Origin: Opisthorchis felineus
Lineage: Eukaryota > Platyhelminthes > Trematoda > Opisthorchiida > Opisthorchiidae
Length of the DNA stretch: 64,000 nucleotides
Direction of reading: 5' to 3'
NCBI GenBank assembly: GCA_004794785.1
Contig: SJOL01007418.1
Coordinates: 584,115 to 648,114, forward strand
This document shows, in pieces, positions 40,375 through 51,896 of the stretch. The first letter of the stretch is position 1. Each line of letters begins with the position of its first letter. Below the pieces are notes generated by a model. That model had not been told where the DNA came from, did no database searches, and saw nothing but the letters and a program-made list of their open reading frames with translations. The position numbers and the translations under genes were made by a program.

Positions 40375-40390
40375 GTTATTATTATTATTG
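40375..40390. repeat. TTA microsatellite
   Basis: Five TTA units interrupt repeat Y copy A and are shared with copy B near 49371-49386. They create an isoleucine/leucine run in the overlapping open stretch, which argues that stretch is not a selected protein. Confidence 0.75.
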
Positions 40391-42140
40391 ACGGTCATTG
40401 TTTTTTTGCTATCATGTGGACAACAATACGGAGTACATTGGACAAGCTAGTTTGTGAATACGTTGATCACACAACATTTAGTTGGTGGCTTGTTAAGCCA
40501 TCTGTTCACGTAAGTTTCATAAAACAGCAGACGTATTCATCAATGTGGCAGACAAAAGCACCGGATGCTTTTGGGGGAATAAACAGACCAGGGATTGCTT
40601 TTTCAGAGAACAGAAATCAACTCGCTTTTCAGTTATTGCCAAGTAAAGTAATTTTGAGAAAATGGTGGTAAGACTGTACTAGTCGCATTGCAGGTTTGAT
40701 CTGGTGGTATGTGCATTACACAGAATGAGGGCGTTTTTTCTATTGGGCTGCTTTATACCGTAGTATGTGTTTGATAGCAAGCTAAACCGTTTCGAAGTAC
40801 ATATGGTGTGGAAGTTTAAGGTCCAAAGTAGTTATCAGTGGAATCAAATTTCACTAACAGTGCGCCAATATAGGCATGGGCAAAAATACCCCAAACACGG
40901 GAATATTCGGTTATGAAAATAACTTACCAGCTGTTAAACAGTCGGTTGATGATTGGTTGATTTGAAAATAACCACCCATATGAGGTTAGTTTCCAGGTAA
41001 TATATCCCTTATTTACTAATTTAAGGCACTATTTCCAGTATGACAAAACAAATCTTGTAGCTTGAACTATCTAAGCCTTCGTGTTCCGTAAATCAGACGG
41101 TCTAGGGAAAAACATCAAACCAACAACTGTGCTTCATACAAGCATACGGGAATCCTACAACGCAATCGTTTTTGGAGCAGGCACATGATTTACGAGCGCA
41201 AGTTTTACGCATTAAGCTAATTATTAGTCCGGCTGTGTCCTAGTTGCATTCTGAATCAACTAATTTCGTTTAGTTTAATGTCAACGTTTTAATAATTGGT
41301 ACAATATTTACCGTGGTTTTGGCGTCTTCTTCTTTTCATGTGGAAGACACTTTCTAATTTTGCGTTTGTGATGATTCCTCAGTAAACACGGTACTCATAA
41401 AAAATTGCGTCTCGTGCTATTGTAAGGCTATCGTTAGTAGAAGAATTTGCTTCTCACTTAATTCACAGATTTTGATTAAACTCGACAATTAAGACCACAT
41501 GCTCCGTTGCTTCCAAGCACTCATTAAACTGAATGTAGAACTCAAATTTCTCCTTACTCACCTTTATTTGTGACTGTCTGCACTGATATGATTCAGTTAA
41601 ACAGTTGTCTCTAGGTTATCCAATTTCACCACGAGATAGTAAGTGCATTATTTCCTGTGCTGAAGGGTCACCAACTAAAACAACCCACAATCTGATGTAC
41701 TAACAAAGATTCTGCAATCTATCATGGGATAAAATAGCAACTCGGCTGTCTGAAAAATATTCAGTTGACTGAAAATTCTTTTGCTGTTTACCTGATACCT
41801 TGCTAGAAGCAGTTCATTGTCTAAAATGTTTCTAGCGTTCAAGGTATGTAGGGTAAAGGTACTGACTCTGAAATAATCGTTTTCCATGTTTTCAACAAAT
41901 TTCACTGAAGCTGGGCATTGGCTGGAAAATAATAATAATAATACTTTAGGTTAATAGTGGGTGTTGTACAGACTGAATAGATGATCTGTTTGTTCAGATA
42001 TGTGCAGCGATGAATCACTTTGTTTACGTGCTAATAAAATATACAGCATGCGTTCCAAGGGCTCTTTTACTCATTAACATGAAATGTTATTTTAACGTAC
42101 ATGTGCGGTGAAGGTGAAAGGTGATGGGCGCAGGTGAGAA

Positions 42141-42190
42141 GTAAGTAAATAAAGTAAAGTAAAGTAATGTAATGTAATGTAAAGTAAAAG
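42141..42190. repeat. GTAAA/GTAAT pentanucleotide repeat
   Basis: About ten 5-bp units of GTAAA/GTAAT type, also present at 53163-53212 in copy C. The minus-strand open stretches running through it (leucine/tyrosine/threonine-rich) are products of the repeat. Confidence 0.85.
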
Positions 42191-43204
42191 TATAAACAGC
42201 GATACAGAGTAATAAACCGTTCCTCTGAAAAGCAGCGATGAACAATTTTTCGTTTGGTTGTGAAACTGATGCATGAACTCAAGAATTGCCAAACGCTTTG
42301 TGTCTTTTTAGTTGCAATAATATTCTATTTAATCTAATCCAAACAAACGCAAAACCCACGGTTTGGTTGACATTCGGCCTCTTGAATATTGCAGGTGGAA
42401 CAATGTACGTTGGAGAATAGATATTAATATCCTGTCCACTGGTGTTTTGACCAGGCAGATGTCCGTTAATAATCAAGAATCGTTTGAATTGTAGAGCCAT
42501 TTTGGTAGCCTATAAAATGCAGTATACCCTGTGACTCTTACGTCATTACATCAGGTTACTATACATACTTGCTGCAGCTGCAATTTTCTTTACGTTACAA
42601 AATAACAGGGATCAGTTTCGAGGTTGCTAACAACTGTTCTGCTAAGCTCTGTCTAAAAAAGAACAAACTAAAACATACCCAATGTTGAACAGTTGTTAAC
42701 TTTTGTCAGTGAGATCGAGGAAAAGTATTATCAGTTTGGTAAGCCTGCATCCAAATTTTCATGTAGCTGGTGATTTTCCTTTTTTTATGGAAAATTGTTC
42801 CAATCTCATTTGCAAGCCCAAAAAGTGAAACCATAGCAAACTTTGATAGCGCTTAATGATTTCTATACGGTGGGGAAAATCTTATGCGTTACTGCAAACA
42901 CTCGTAATTCAGGCAAGCCTTGATGTTTGAGCAAAGCAGGCTTCCAATCCAAACAATTTGGCAAATCTGCAATTTTTGGGAATTTTGGAATTTCGCATTT
43001 TTACGAAACCAGATAGTAAATGTCTATGTCAAAGATCATTGCGTCAGGTTTTTCCAGTTACCAAGAAAAATCTCCCCAGATGAATACTATAAGAAATTAT
43101 CTGCGGCAGAATTTTCTAAGTGGACCTGCTTACTCCTACAAGGATCCCATTGTAGAAACTGGACATTTGCAATAAATCATGAGATTGCAAAATTAGAGCA
43201 GTAA

Positions 43205-43551
43205 AAGTAATAACGCCCGACGCCAGTTATGCAGTTCGATGACACATCGGAGATTCGGATCCAGAATTTTGGGGAATGATATTCTCTGTTGAATACGCGG
43301 TACCGCTGTTTAAAGTTGGTTTTGAAAGAGTCAGACGACTTTTTGACGCACGTTGACATTGTTAATCGTGAATGCAAACGTTTCAAATTGAAGTCGCTCA
43401 CAACTGACCATTTCAAATCCCCCATTTTCATACGCAGCCTTCAGTCTCCCGAATTCGCCGACACACGGATGCGTCTGTTTAACCGTCTTGAGCTTGACCC
43501 GTCGTTGACGCTCAACGCCATCGCTGTCGAGTACCAACGGTTGACCAACCT
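43205..43551 (+). pseudogene. Ty3/gypsy gag fragment (5' part), plus strand
   Basis: It encodes part of a retrotransposon Gag, the structural protein that packages element RNA. The peptide NTRYRCLKLVLKESDDFL and the following LKSL, SLQSPEFA and RLFNRLELDPSL stretches match, residue for residue in most positions, the minus-strand gag at 45056-45625. Upstream, similarity can be followed to about 43205 with a TGA replacing a codon just before NTRYRC. The frame stays open to about 43576, but from 43552 it is inside an inserted SINE; gag sequence resumes at 43748. The 5' end of gag and any start codon are missing or unrecognisable. A second copy of this fragment lies at 54227-54545. Confidence 0.8.
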
Positions 43552-43747
43552 AAAATCGAAAATCGCTCAGCTGTAACACCCTTCCAGTGAATAGCTGCCA
43601 TGCAACCCGAAGGAAACAGGAGGGCTGAGATAGTGCCAAGTTGCCCAAGCCTAGACAGGGAAAGTCGAGATGCAGAGGTCAGGTTCAAACCACGGACCTT
43701 CTGGTCAGTAAATTCGCGCTCTAACCACTTGAGCCATCTCGCCCCTA
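43552..43747 (-). mobile_element. tRNA-derived SINE inserted in gag (copy 1)
   Basis: On the minus strand it begins with a tRNA-like head: GATGGCTCAAGTGGTTAGAGC is an A-box-type sequence (plus coordinates about 43718-43738) and GGTTTGAACC is a B box (43682-43691), the internal promoter elements of RNA polymerase III. A non-tRNA body follows and ends in the TGCATGGCAG region. It interrupts the plus-strand gag: gag stops matching at AACCTA (43551) and resumes at ATAGCAGGACACTAC (about 43747), equivalent to consecutive gag sequence elsewhere in the window. CCTA appears at both edges and may be a 4-bp target duplication. A diverged copy lies at 46430-46606. It is not a working tRNA gene: the cloverleaf is incomplete. 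Confidence 0.75.
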
Positions 43748-43795
43748 TAGCAGGACACTACTTAAGTCCAATCTGGGGGTCGAGGTGGCTGCAAG
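43748..43795 (+). pseudogene. Ty3/gypsy gag fragment (continuation after SINE)
   Basis: TCCAATCTGGGGGTCGAGGTGGC is the plus-strand counterpart of the gag sequence encoding SGGQGG in the minus-strand copy (45190-45215). It continues the gag fragment 43205-43551 after the SINE. It ends near 43795, where minus-strand reverse transcriptase sequence begins, so the plus-strand element is truncated inside gag. Confidence 0.65.
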
Positions 43796-44472
43796 ATACT
43801 TAAAGACCATCATGAAGAACTGACACCTTTCAGCACGGAGACGAAGGCCGTTTTCCTGGATGCGTTGAAGCATCATATCGATTGGCGTGCGCCGTTCGTC
43901 GGGAGAGCCGGTGACAATCAGCACATCGTCCAGGTATGCGGCCACACCTGGAATGCCAGAAGGGTTACTGGCTATCAACTGTTGGAAAATCGCAGGACCA
44001 TCTTAACACCAAATGATAGACAAGCGTATTCGCACAGACCCCTGTGCGTGTTGATGTTCAGCAGAGATCGGGAGTCCGGCGCAACTTCGATCTGCAAGTA
44101 TGCGTCAGTCAGGTCAACTTTGGTGAAACAACTGCCGCCGTTCATAGTGGTGAATAAACCATCGGTCACGGGCAGTGGGTAGTGGCGCTGTTCGAGATCT
44201 GCGTTAAGGCCGGTTGGGAAGTCGGCACAAGTGCGGATTGACCCTTTCGGCTTCTTCACCACGACGATTGGGACTGTTTATGCGGATTACGATACTAGAG
44301 AGGGGACGTCTTCTTGCTCGAGCCGCTGGAGTTCTGCGTCAACCCGTGGCAAGGAGGCGTAGGGGACCGTTCTCTTGGAGCGAAAAACTGGGGTAGCTTC
44401 CGTTCAAACTCGAAGGGCTACTTGTGTGGTAGTACAGTGACCGAAGTCAGGCTCGAAAACCTCAGCGAAGCA
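43796..44472 (-). pseudogene. Ty3/gypsy reverse transcriptase fragment
   Basis: Reads on the minus strand as the N-terminal and catalytic part of a gypsy-type reverse transcriptase, the enzyme that copies element RNA into DNA. Visible motifs: VKKPKGSIRTCADF near 44260-44220, FTKVDLTDAYLQIEV near 44127-44083 with the first catalytic aspartate (about 44113), and the YLDDV box at 43922-43936 with the catalytic aspartate pair. A frameshift separates the last two motifs. The protein breaks off just after CQFFM at about 43800, where the opposing gag begins, so thumb, RNase H and integrase are absent. It is continuous with the protease and gag fragments upstream on the same strand (44473-45881). Confidence 0.85.
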
Positions 44473-44950
44473 CTAGATGATATCGCCGGATTGACCTGGA
44501 GCAGCAACTGGAGAACCGACAACATTGCAGACGGAACTGATTGGGATACCTGCCAAACGAAGACGGTCGAACCAGTCAAGAACGAGGAGGTTCATTTCTG
44601 TAATGGTCACGTAAAACTTCCAAGTGAATGTCGTTCCCTTGAATGAGACGCAACATTGCAATCCCCCATGAAAGCCGCAACTCACCTTCACAAACATTGA
44701 TGGCAGTTCTGGAGGACTGTCAGACTGGAGGTCGCCCGAGCGTGTTCCAAAGCTTTTCCGATATAATAGTGATGCCCGAAGCAGTGTCAAACTGTAATCC
44801 GACCGGGCGGCTATTAACCGGGACAGTGAGGAATTTCCGGTGAGCTGGAGCACTGAAATGAAACGTTTTCAGCAGACTCAAGGCGGAGTCCACCGTTTTA
44901 GAATTCGGGAGGCCTAGTTACTGCTTGGAGTTGCCGTATAATGTAGTGAA
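44473..44950 (-). pseudogene. Ty3/gypsy aspartic protease fragment
   Basis: A retropepsin-like region lies between gag and RT on the minus strand. The active-site motif FDTASG with following hydrophobic residues lies near 44775-44793 in the frame that also reads NSRPVGLQ just before it. DTAS instead of the commoner DTG is, from memory, seen in this gypsy lineage. Downstream, in the long open frame 44853-44473, LLVLDWFDRL-LAGIPI corresponds to the C-terminal retropepsin region. Frame changes between these parts show it is broken. Near-identical sequence lies at 56719-57020. Confidence 0.7.
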
Positions 44951-45881
44951 TAAGCTGGCCCGACGGTATCCCACGGTCTTGCATTGTCGACACCGGTGCT
45001 GTTTGTATGGGCACAGTCTGATGAAGTGCCAAGTTCCGCAGTGCCAGTATGAGGATCATGGCTTCTTCTTTTGTACATGCTGTTGACTGGATTGGGTAGT
45101 GCCAAAACGCAACGGACCAGAGAAGGACAGGCCAGAGATGGCAGAACCAGAGGGCCTGGAAGCGTGACGAACCATATGAACTTCGGAACCACCTTGACCC
45201 CCAGATCGGACCAAAGTGGTGTCTTGCTGTAGGTTGGTCAACCGTTGGTGCTCGTCAGCGATGGCGTTGAGCATCAGTGACGGGTCATGCTCAAGACGGT
45301 TGAACAGACGCTTCCGTATGTTTGCAAATTCGGGAGACTGGAGGCTGCATATGAAAATGGGTGATTTAGTTTGGTCAGTTGTGAGCGATTTCAATTTGAA
45401 ACGTTCGCATTGATGATTAACAATGCCAACGTGCGTCAAAAAGTCGTCTGACTCCTTCAAAACCAACTTTAAACAGCGGTACCGCGTACTGAACAGAGAA
45501 GATGGTTCCCCAAAAGTCTGCATCAGAGTCTGCACCGTTCCGTCTAAAGATCTGTTGCGTGGGTTTTGCGGTAGGATCAGATTGCAGTTCTTGTTCAGCT
45601 GTGCTGGGCCAAGTTTACGAAACAAGAACCGGACTTTTTATGCATCATCCTGCGTAGCTAAATCTACTCGAAATAGGTATCGAAGCGGCGATGCATGTCT
45701 CGAACATGACATTATCGTCTGGGTCATAGTTAAACTCCGCAGTGCTATTCGCAATCCTGTCAACCTACTGATCTGTTGCCGGAGCGGACGTAGCACAACA
45801 AGCGGGAACCCTTAGCTGCGTAAGCATTTTGATGAGCTCAAGCTATTGTTCGTGCAGTGCCTCCACTTTCGTGGGATCCAT
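44951..45881 (-). pseudogene. Ty3/gypsy gag with damaged zinc knuckles
   Basis: Gag probably starts at ATG 45881 (MDPTKVEALHEQ) and hits TAG at 45843-45845, where a glutamine codon would be expected. Further stops and a frameshift lie at 45640-45780. A clean 189-codon stretch (45625-45056) carries the Gag core (RYRCLKLVLKESDDF). After a stop near 45062, the nucleocapsid follows in the same frame: WHCGTWHFIRLC (about 45011-45046) and CRQCKTVGYRR, a CCHC-type double zinc knuckle. Here the first cysteine has become tyrosine, and the second knuckle has tyrosine where histidine is expected. Not functional. Confidence 0.85.
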
Positions 45882-46429
45882 TACGAGTAGACCGAAACAC
45901 CTCGTTGCTAAAATGTCATGTATCTGAACGGGTATGATCAACGACCATACGCGGCTTGGGAATGAGCGCACAATCCCCAGCAGCGACGCGAGCCCAACCA
46001 CTCCTAGCACAGATAGAACAAGAATACTGAATCTTCGTGGAACAGCTTTTACTGACTCAACCAAAGGTGGAATAGAGCGGAAGCATCGTCGAATATATAT
46101 ATATTGAGTGACCTTGGAGAGACGATAAATTTATTAGCACACAAATAGGGCAGCTGGTCAATAGGAAAGAATCGCGGTTCTTCCGGAATAAGGCGCAACA
46201 TGGCTGGAAAATGCGTGGAATTTAAAAGTTCAATTTTTCAGAAAATAAATTTCTCAACAACTCGAAAAGTAAATGTTTTTTGGGGATTCTAGTATCCCCA
46301 ACAAACCGTATTTCTCAATAAGGGATACGTGGATGGTAGCGTTTGTAACGTCATGTTTGAATTTGTTCGTTTGGTATAGCCACGCTTAAAGTAGTGGGAT
46401 TGATATAGGCTACATTGCTCTTGTCATTT
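45882..46429. other. 5' flank of the minus-strand gypsy remnant
   Basis: On the minus strand an in-frame open stretch reaches back to 46064, but it probably represents untranslated leader. A TA dinucleotide run sits at 46092-46105. A long terminal repeat would be expected here, but none could be defined. Confidence 0.35.
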
Positions 46430-46606
46430 ACTCACAAACCACCCTTTTGATGCCTGCCTGCCATGCAACCCTAGGGAAGCTCGAGGGCTGAGATACTTCC
46501 GGGTTGTCCGAGCCCAGACGTGATCAGTCGAAATGACAGAGGTGGGTTCGACCCATGGACATTCGGTCACTACTCTCTCTCCATAACCACTTGGCTGTTT
46601 CAAGCT
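46430..46606 (-). mobile_element. tRNA-derived SINE (copy 2)
   Basis: A diverged relative of the SINE at 43552-43747, same orientation. Shared landmarks, read on the plus strand: TGCCATGCAACCC, GGGCTGAGATA, GTTGYCC-AGCC, a B box GGGTTCGACCC (46544-46554, perfect palindromic form) and an A-box-like end CCATAACCACTTGGC. The B box is closer to the consensus than in copy 1. No target duplication was recognised. Confidence 0.7.
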
Positions 46607-48841
46607 TCATAAACCAACGCAGTAATTTGAATTAAAAACAGCGCAAAAGCACATCCGACCCAGGGTAAAGCGCCACTGAAGGGCATCAAACCGCGAGGCG
46701 CCAATCACATTGTGAGCCTCGAGGTAATCCAACGAAGGTAAGCCAATAAGGAGAGGCTAACCTCATGATAATTCCAATGAATGATTTGCTTAGACCAAAT
46801 GCTCCTATGAGGGCTTATAACAAGAACCTTGATTCGTAACCGCTTCTTTCTCAACCTTACCCCTCTCAGACGGTAGCCGGAAACTAAGTTCCAAGAACTT
46901 CGCCTTCTAAGTGACCGTTAACTTGAAATATCGGTGTGGATCCTCCGGAAAAGTGTAGTCATTTTTTGGGCACAACTTCCAGTTTCTGCATTATGGGCCT
47001 TTTGTGTTATCATAATATTATCTGACATGGGAAATCAAGTAGAATCTATTAGTAAATCTTTCTTTGGTTCAGAACACTTAATTAATAGGTGTCACCCAAG
47101 CCAAGAAAAGCGTCTACTTACCAACAACTCATCGTTGACAGACAGCAGGTTTCCGGTCATTTTTAGTGTCTCTTAATTTGGTAAACAAGTGTGAAACGTG
47201 GAGGTTTCCGCAACAGATTATTGCTGATATTGAGTGATGCTAAATTCCTGAGTTTCATATGTCCTCATGCTTGATGTTTTTGTTACCGAATAGGTTCGAA
47301 ATCGTTCAGTTGCCGAATTTGATATCGTTGGATAACTGGGTGGCCTTCTACTCAAATGGCGTGGTCTGTAAACATTTTATCACTGAAAAATGCATCCAAT
47401 AGCTAAGAAAGAAATCAGAGAGAGAAACTCCCGTTTGACTTACTGAGTCACATTGTGCAAGTGGAACAATTGGCTGAATTTTGTTATGACCCAACGACAC
47501 ACAGGTTGTAGCTGAATCTGTTTTCACACTTACCTCTATACTCCATAGCAAATTGTGACTAAAGATCCAAGTCAGTCAATGACTTGCACTGTGCAAACGT
47601 TTCGGGAGAAATAATTTCAAACTTGTGGTCATCCAGCCGAACATCCGTTTGGTTCGCCAAGTGTGAAAAGCAGTAATCAATCTGTTGGATCATGTTGTAA
47701 TGCGCGTGCAATATTTTAAGCTTTGGCAAGTTGAGCTGTGTGTAGCAATGGATGCTTCTTACTTTGTTATGTCGTCTAGTTCTTTTAGTTTGTTGTCATA
47801 AACTAGTAAGGTCTCAATTAACTTTGAACCGGTAACGAATACGGTCATGAGCCTCACCTTACTAGCCGAGCGGAATTTGATTTGTGTTAGGCGATTGCAG
47901 GATGCGTCCAACATTAAATGGAATGAGACTTTGTTGTTTCTCACCAATGGATGCTAGTTCAGTTTGCTAATACAGTAGCCCATCCATCACCTACTGCTTT
48001 CCTTCGAAAAGCTAGTAAATTTTTAGCGCCCATTTTGGTGGCCACTTATCACTCAAAGGGCTGTGGATCAAATGCCAAACACGGTGTTACGTGTTCACCA
48101 CCGCATCTGCCTCATATACAGATTTATTCCCACTATTCTCTGTTATTTTATGCTTGTTCTGCTTGCAATGTGACCCCGACAGTCTACTTACAGCAAGCAA
48201 CAATCTTCACCGTGTTTTCTTTCAAAAGCCGTTTAAATCTCCTGGACAGAGTCTTACGCAAGGCATCATCTTTTTGCCCTGCAACTTATTCTCTCCAAAA
48301 TTTGGCTCCTCACTGTATGTAAATTAGTTACATTCCCTTTTGCGCTGTACTGCCCCCGCGGTAAAAACTAATGGCCGGTGTGAAGCAACCGGAATACAAA
48401 AGCTGTTGGTACGTGGAATGGGTTAGGTAAACCACTTTTATGCTTGGACTACCCACCGATACACAACATGTTTGGATGCTCAGCAGTGTGTTCTCGGTGG
48501 TCCCCTTCCAATAGGTCAAAAGGTTTGGCTTGCTTCTGCTTTTTCATTGTGGTGGCAGCTAGCCTATTCATAGTCAAAGCCAGTGCATAGCTTCTTTGCC
48601 TTCAAACTTCATTTCCATACTGATGACACACCTTCCTATAATCCGACGTTTCGGAGGTCGTTGATATACAGGAGAATATAAGTGAACCGGGTTTCAGATT
48701 CCTTGCTGCATTGTTTAAGGTCATTTTTACAGGAAACAATTCAATTTCGTGCAAGCTATTAAATTAAAGATCAGCTGCACGAAAGTTAACATTTTCCCAG
48801 ATGACGCTTGAAGTTGTATACAGATAGAATCTTCCTTTGCA
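46607..48841. other. No gene recognised
   Basis: A GC-richer stretch (46607-46900) follows the SINE and contains a TATA-like GGGCTTATAAC, which may be element-derived. The rest is AT-rich, with a 123-codon open stretch (47951-48322, plus) that has no recognisable motif. Confidence 0.35.
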
Positions 48842-48842
48842 N
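48842..48842. other. Single-N sequence join
   Basis: One N falls exactly where repeat Y copy B begins. It may be a forced scaffold join, and neighbouring order should not be trusted. Confidence 0.9.
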
Positions 48843-50924
48843 TGCACTTGGTTGCTAGAAATTTGTGAGGTTGTTTTTTGTTTGGTTGGTTTAGCCACAT
48901 CGGGATATACATCCACAGCAAAACGATATTCAAAGAATATTCGCTTTGAAACTAACAGGGCCTACTAACACTGCATAGTCCTTCGGTTGTCTGGTGCAAA
49001 CCACTTTGGCATCTATCAACAAACAACTTTGTCTTCCCTTTGACACCTCATTTAAAAAACAAGGCAAACATATTCATCTTACGGAGGCACAAAATCGCGG
49101 AGTGCTGGCCATGTCACCATGCTGCGTATAGCGCTGGTTTGTACGCTCAGCTGAGCAATATGGCTGAAAACATTTCTTAATCGGTCGAGCTAATACCATC
49201 ACGGGGTTTTGAGTAGCTTTGCCAAGAGCTTGGATTTGCCATCTGACACTTCTTAATTTTTGCCTTCTTTGAATGTATGAAAACATAGAGCAACTTTCCT
49301 TACTTTGATTTATCCCACAATCCACTCGATCTATCTATGCAAATGCGCATATATTTGTATGTTGTGCCTGTTATTATTATTATTGACGGTCATTGTTTTT
49401 TTTGCTATCATGTGGACAACAATACGGAGTACATTGGACAAGCTAGTTTGTGAATACGTTGATCACACAACATTTAGTTGGTGGCTTGTTAAGCCATCTG
49501 TTCACGTAAGTTTCATAAAACAGCAGACGTATTCATCAATGTGGCAGACAAAAGCACCGGATGCTTTTGGGGGAATAAACAGACCAGGGATTGCTTTTTC
49601 AGAGAACAGAAATCAACTCGCTTTTCAGTTATTGCCAAGTAAAGTAATTTTGAGAAAATGGTGGTAAGACTGTACTAGTCGCATTGCAGGTTTGATCTGG
49701 TGGTATCTGCATTACACAGAATGAGGGCGTTTTTTCTATTGGGCTGCTTTATACCGTAGTATGTGTTTGATAGCAAGCTAAACCGTTTCGAAGTACATAT
49801 GGTGTGGAAGTTTAAGGTCCAAAGTAGTTATCAGTGGAATCAAATTTCACTAACAGTGCGCCAATATAGGCATGGGCAAAAATACCCCAAACACGGGAAT
49901 ATTCGGTTATGAAAATAACTTACCAGCTGTTAAACAGTCGGTTGATGATTGGTTGATTTGAAAATAACCACCCATATGAGGTTAGTTTCCATGTAATATA
50001 TCCCTTATTTACTAATTTAAGGCACTATTTCCAGTATGACAAAACAAGGAAATCTTGTAGCTTGAACTATCTAAGCCTTCGTGTTCCGTAAATCAGACGG
50101 TCTAGGGAAAAACATCAAACCAACAACTGTGCTTCATACAAGCATACGGGAATCCTACAACGCAATCGTTTTTGGAGCAGGCACATGATTTACGTGCGCA
50201 AGTTTTACGCATTAATCTAATTATTAGTCCGGCTGTGTCCTAGTTGCATTCTGAATCAACTAATTTCGTTTAGTTTAATGTCAACGTTTTAATAATTGGT
50301 ACAATATTTACCGTGGTTTTGGCGTCTTCTTCTTTTCATGTGGAAGACACTTTCTAATTTTGCGTTTGTGATGATTCCTCAGTAAACACGGTACTCATAA
50401 AAAATTGCGTCTCGTGCTATTGTAAGGCTATCGTTAGTAGAAGAATTTGCTTCTCACTTAATTCACAGATTTTGATTAAACTCGACAATTAAGACCACAT
50501 GCTCCGTTGCTTCCAAGCACTCATTAAACTGAACGTAAAACTCAAATTTCTCCTTACTCACCTTTATTTGTGACTGTCTGCACTGATATGATTCAGTTAA
50601 ACAATTGTCTCTAGGTTATCCAATTTCGCCACGAGATAGTAAGTGCATTATTTCCTGTGCTGAAGGGTCACCAACTCAAACAACCCACAATCTGATGTAC
50701 TAACAAAGATTCTGCAATCTATCATGGGAAAAATAGCAACTCGGCTGTCTGAAAAATATTCAGTTAATTAAAAATTCTTTTGCTGTTTACTTGATACCTT
50801 GCTAGGAGCAGTTCATTGTCTAACATGTTTCTAGCGTTCAAAATATGTAGGGTAAAGGTACTGACTCTGAAATAATCCTTTTCCATGTTTTCAACAAATT
50901 TCATTGTGGCTGGGCGTTGGCTAT
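48843..50924. repeat. Repeat Y, copy B
   Basis: Matches 39848-41924 with about a dozen small differences (for example AATCTAATTATT where A and C have AAGCTAATTATT). It ends at TTGGCT (50924), after which copies A and C continue with GGAAAATAATAATAATAAT while this copy continues into repeat R. Confidence 0.85.
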
Positions 50925-51153
50925 TGTGTCTGGGGGTGCGTCCACCATATTTGAGTAAGAAACGTGCTAGCTCTGAGGCTTGTATGCACATGTGTAGAGC
51001 CAGGGTCTTTGTGGTAGATCCACCAATGTTTGGTAACCATCCTGGAAAGGTCGCCAAATATGTAGTATACACGCTATGGAAGCACCAGGGAACAGTGATT
51101 CTTCGAAGTTAGGGGTTCGCATTAATTTATGTGGATGGAAAACAGAAAGGGAG
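50925..51153. repeat. Dispersed repeat R, copy 1
   Basis: About 215 bases (50930-51146) align with 56223-56437 at roughly 60-65% identity by eye, sharing ACCACCAATG-GTGG or TTTGG, AAGGTCGCCAA, GGGACAGTGATTCT and ATGGA-AGAAAACA blocks. On the minus strand both can be translated with shared IGGST-K and C-QA-E residues, so it may descend from coding sequence. It runs into the N gap. Class unknown. Confidence 0.6.
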
Positions 51154-51896
51154 NNNNNNNNNNNNNNNNNNNNNNNNNNNNNNNNNNNNNNNNNNNNNNN
51201 NNNNNNNNNNNNNNNNNNNNNNNNNNNNNNNNNNNNNNNNNNNNNNNNNNNNNNNNNNNNNNNNNNNNNNNNNNNNNNNNNNNNNNNNNNNNNNNNNNNN
51301 NNNNNNNNNNNNNNNNNNNNNNNNNNNNNNNNNNNNNNNNNNNNNNNNNNNNNNNNNNNNNNNNNNNNNNNNNNNNNNNNNNNNNNNNNNNNNNNNNNNN
51401 NNNNNNNNNNNNNNNNNNNNNNNNNNNNNNNNNNNNNNNNNNNNNNNNNNNNNNNNNNNNNNNNNNNNNNNNNNNNNNNNNNNNNNNNNNNNNNNNNNNN
51501 NNNNNNNNNNNNNNNNNNNNNNNNNNNNNNNNNNNNNNNNNNNNNNNNNNNNNNNNNNNNNNNNNNNNNNNNNNNNNNNNNNNNNNNNNNNNNNNNNNNN
51601 NNNNNNNNNNNNNNNNNNNNNNNNNNNNNNNNNNNNNNNNNNNNNNNNNNNNNNNNNNNNNNNNNNNNNNNNNNNNNNNNNNNNNNNNNNNNNNNNNNNN
51701 NNNNNNNNNNNNNNNNNNNNNNNNNNNNNNNNNNNNNNNNNNNNNNNNNNNNNNNNNNNNNNNNNNNNNNNNNNNNNNNNNNNNNNNNNNNNNNNNNNNN
51801 NNNNNNNNNNNNNNNNNNNNNNNNNNNNNNNNNNNNNNNNNNNNNNNNNNNNNNNNNNNNNNNNNNNNNNNNNNNNNNNNNNNNNNNNNNNNNNNN
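51154..51896. other. Assembly gap (743 N)
   Basis: 743 Ns lie between repeat R copy 1 and repeat Y copy C. Sequence resumes at 51897 inside repeat Y, equivalent to 40879 in copy A. Open frames spanning it are artefacts. Confidence 0.99.

Larger units (their letters stand above)
39848..43204. repeat. Repeat Y, copy A
   Basis: The longest of three copies of one segment. Copy B (48843-50924) matches 39848-41924 at an offset of 8995-9000, and copy C (51897-54545) matches 40879 to about 43527 at 11018-11022. Copies differ by a few substitutions and small indels; for example copies B and C carry GGA that A lacks near 41047. A plus-strand open stretch of 129 codons (40282-40671) recurs in B (49305-49667) with an altered start, and other open stretches repeat in C, but none resembles a known protein. 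The segment leads into the plus-strand gag fragment at 43205, so it may include the 5' part of that element. No LTR ends were identified. Confidence 0.85.

Noticed and set aside
40282..40671. 129-codon open stretch conserved in two copies of repeat Y
   Set aside because: Conservation follows from recent duplication of the whole segment. It includes a TTA microsatellite, its start differs between copies and no family is recognised.
42067..42292. Leucine/tyrosine-rich minus-strand open stretches, repeated at 53089-53314
   Set aside because: They are translations of the GTAAA/GTAAT pentanucleotide repeat, not proteins.
43682..43738. Possible tRNA gene
   Set aside because: A and B boxes are present, but the sequence does not close an acceptor stem, it carries a non-tRNA body, and a related copy exists at 46430-46606; it is a SINE.
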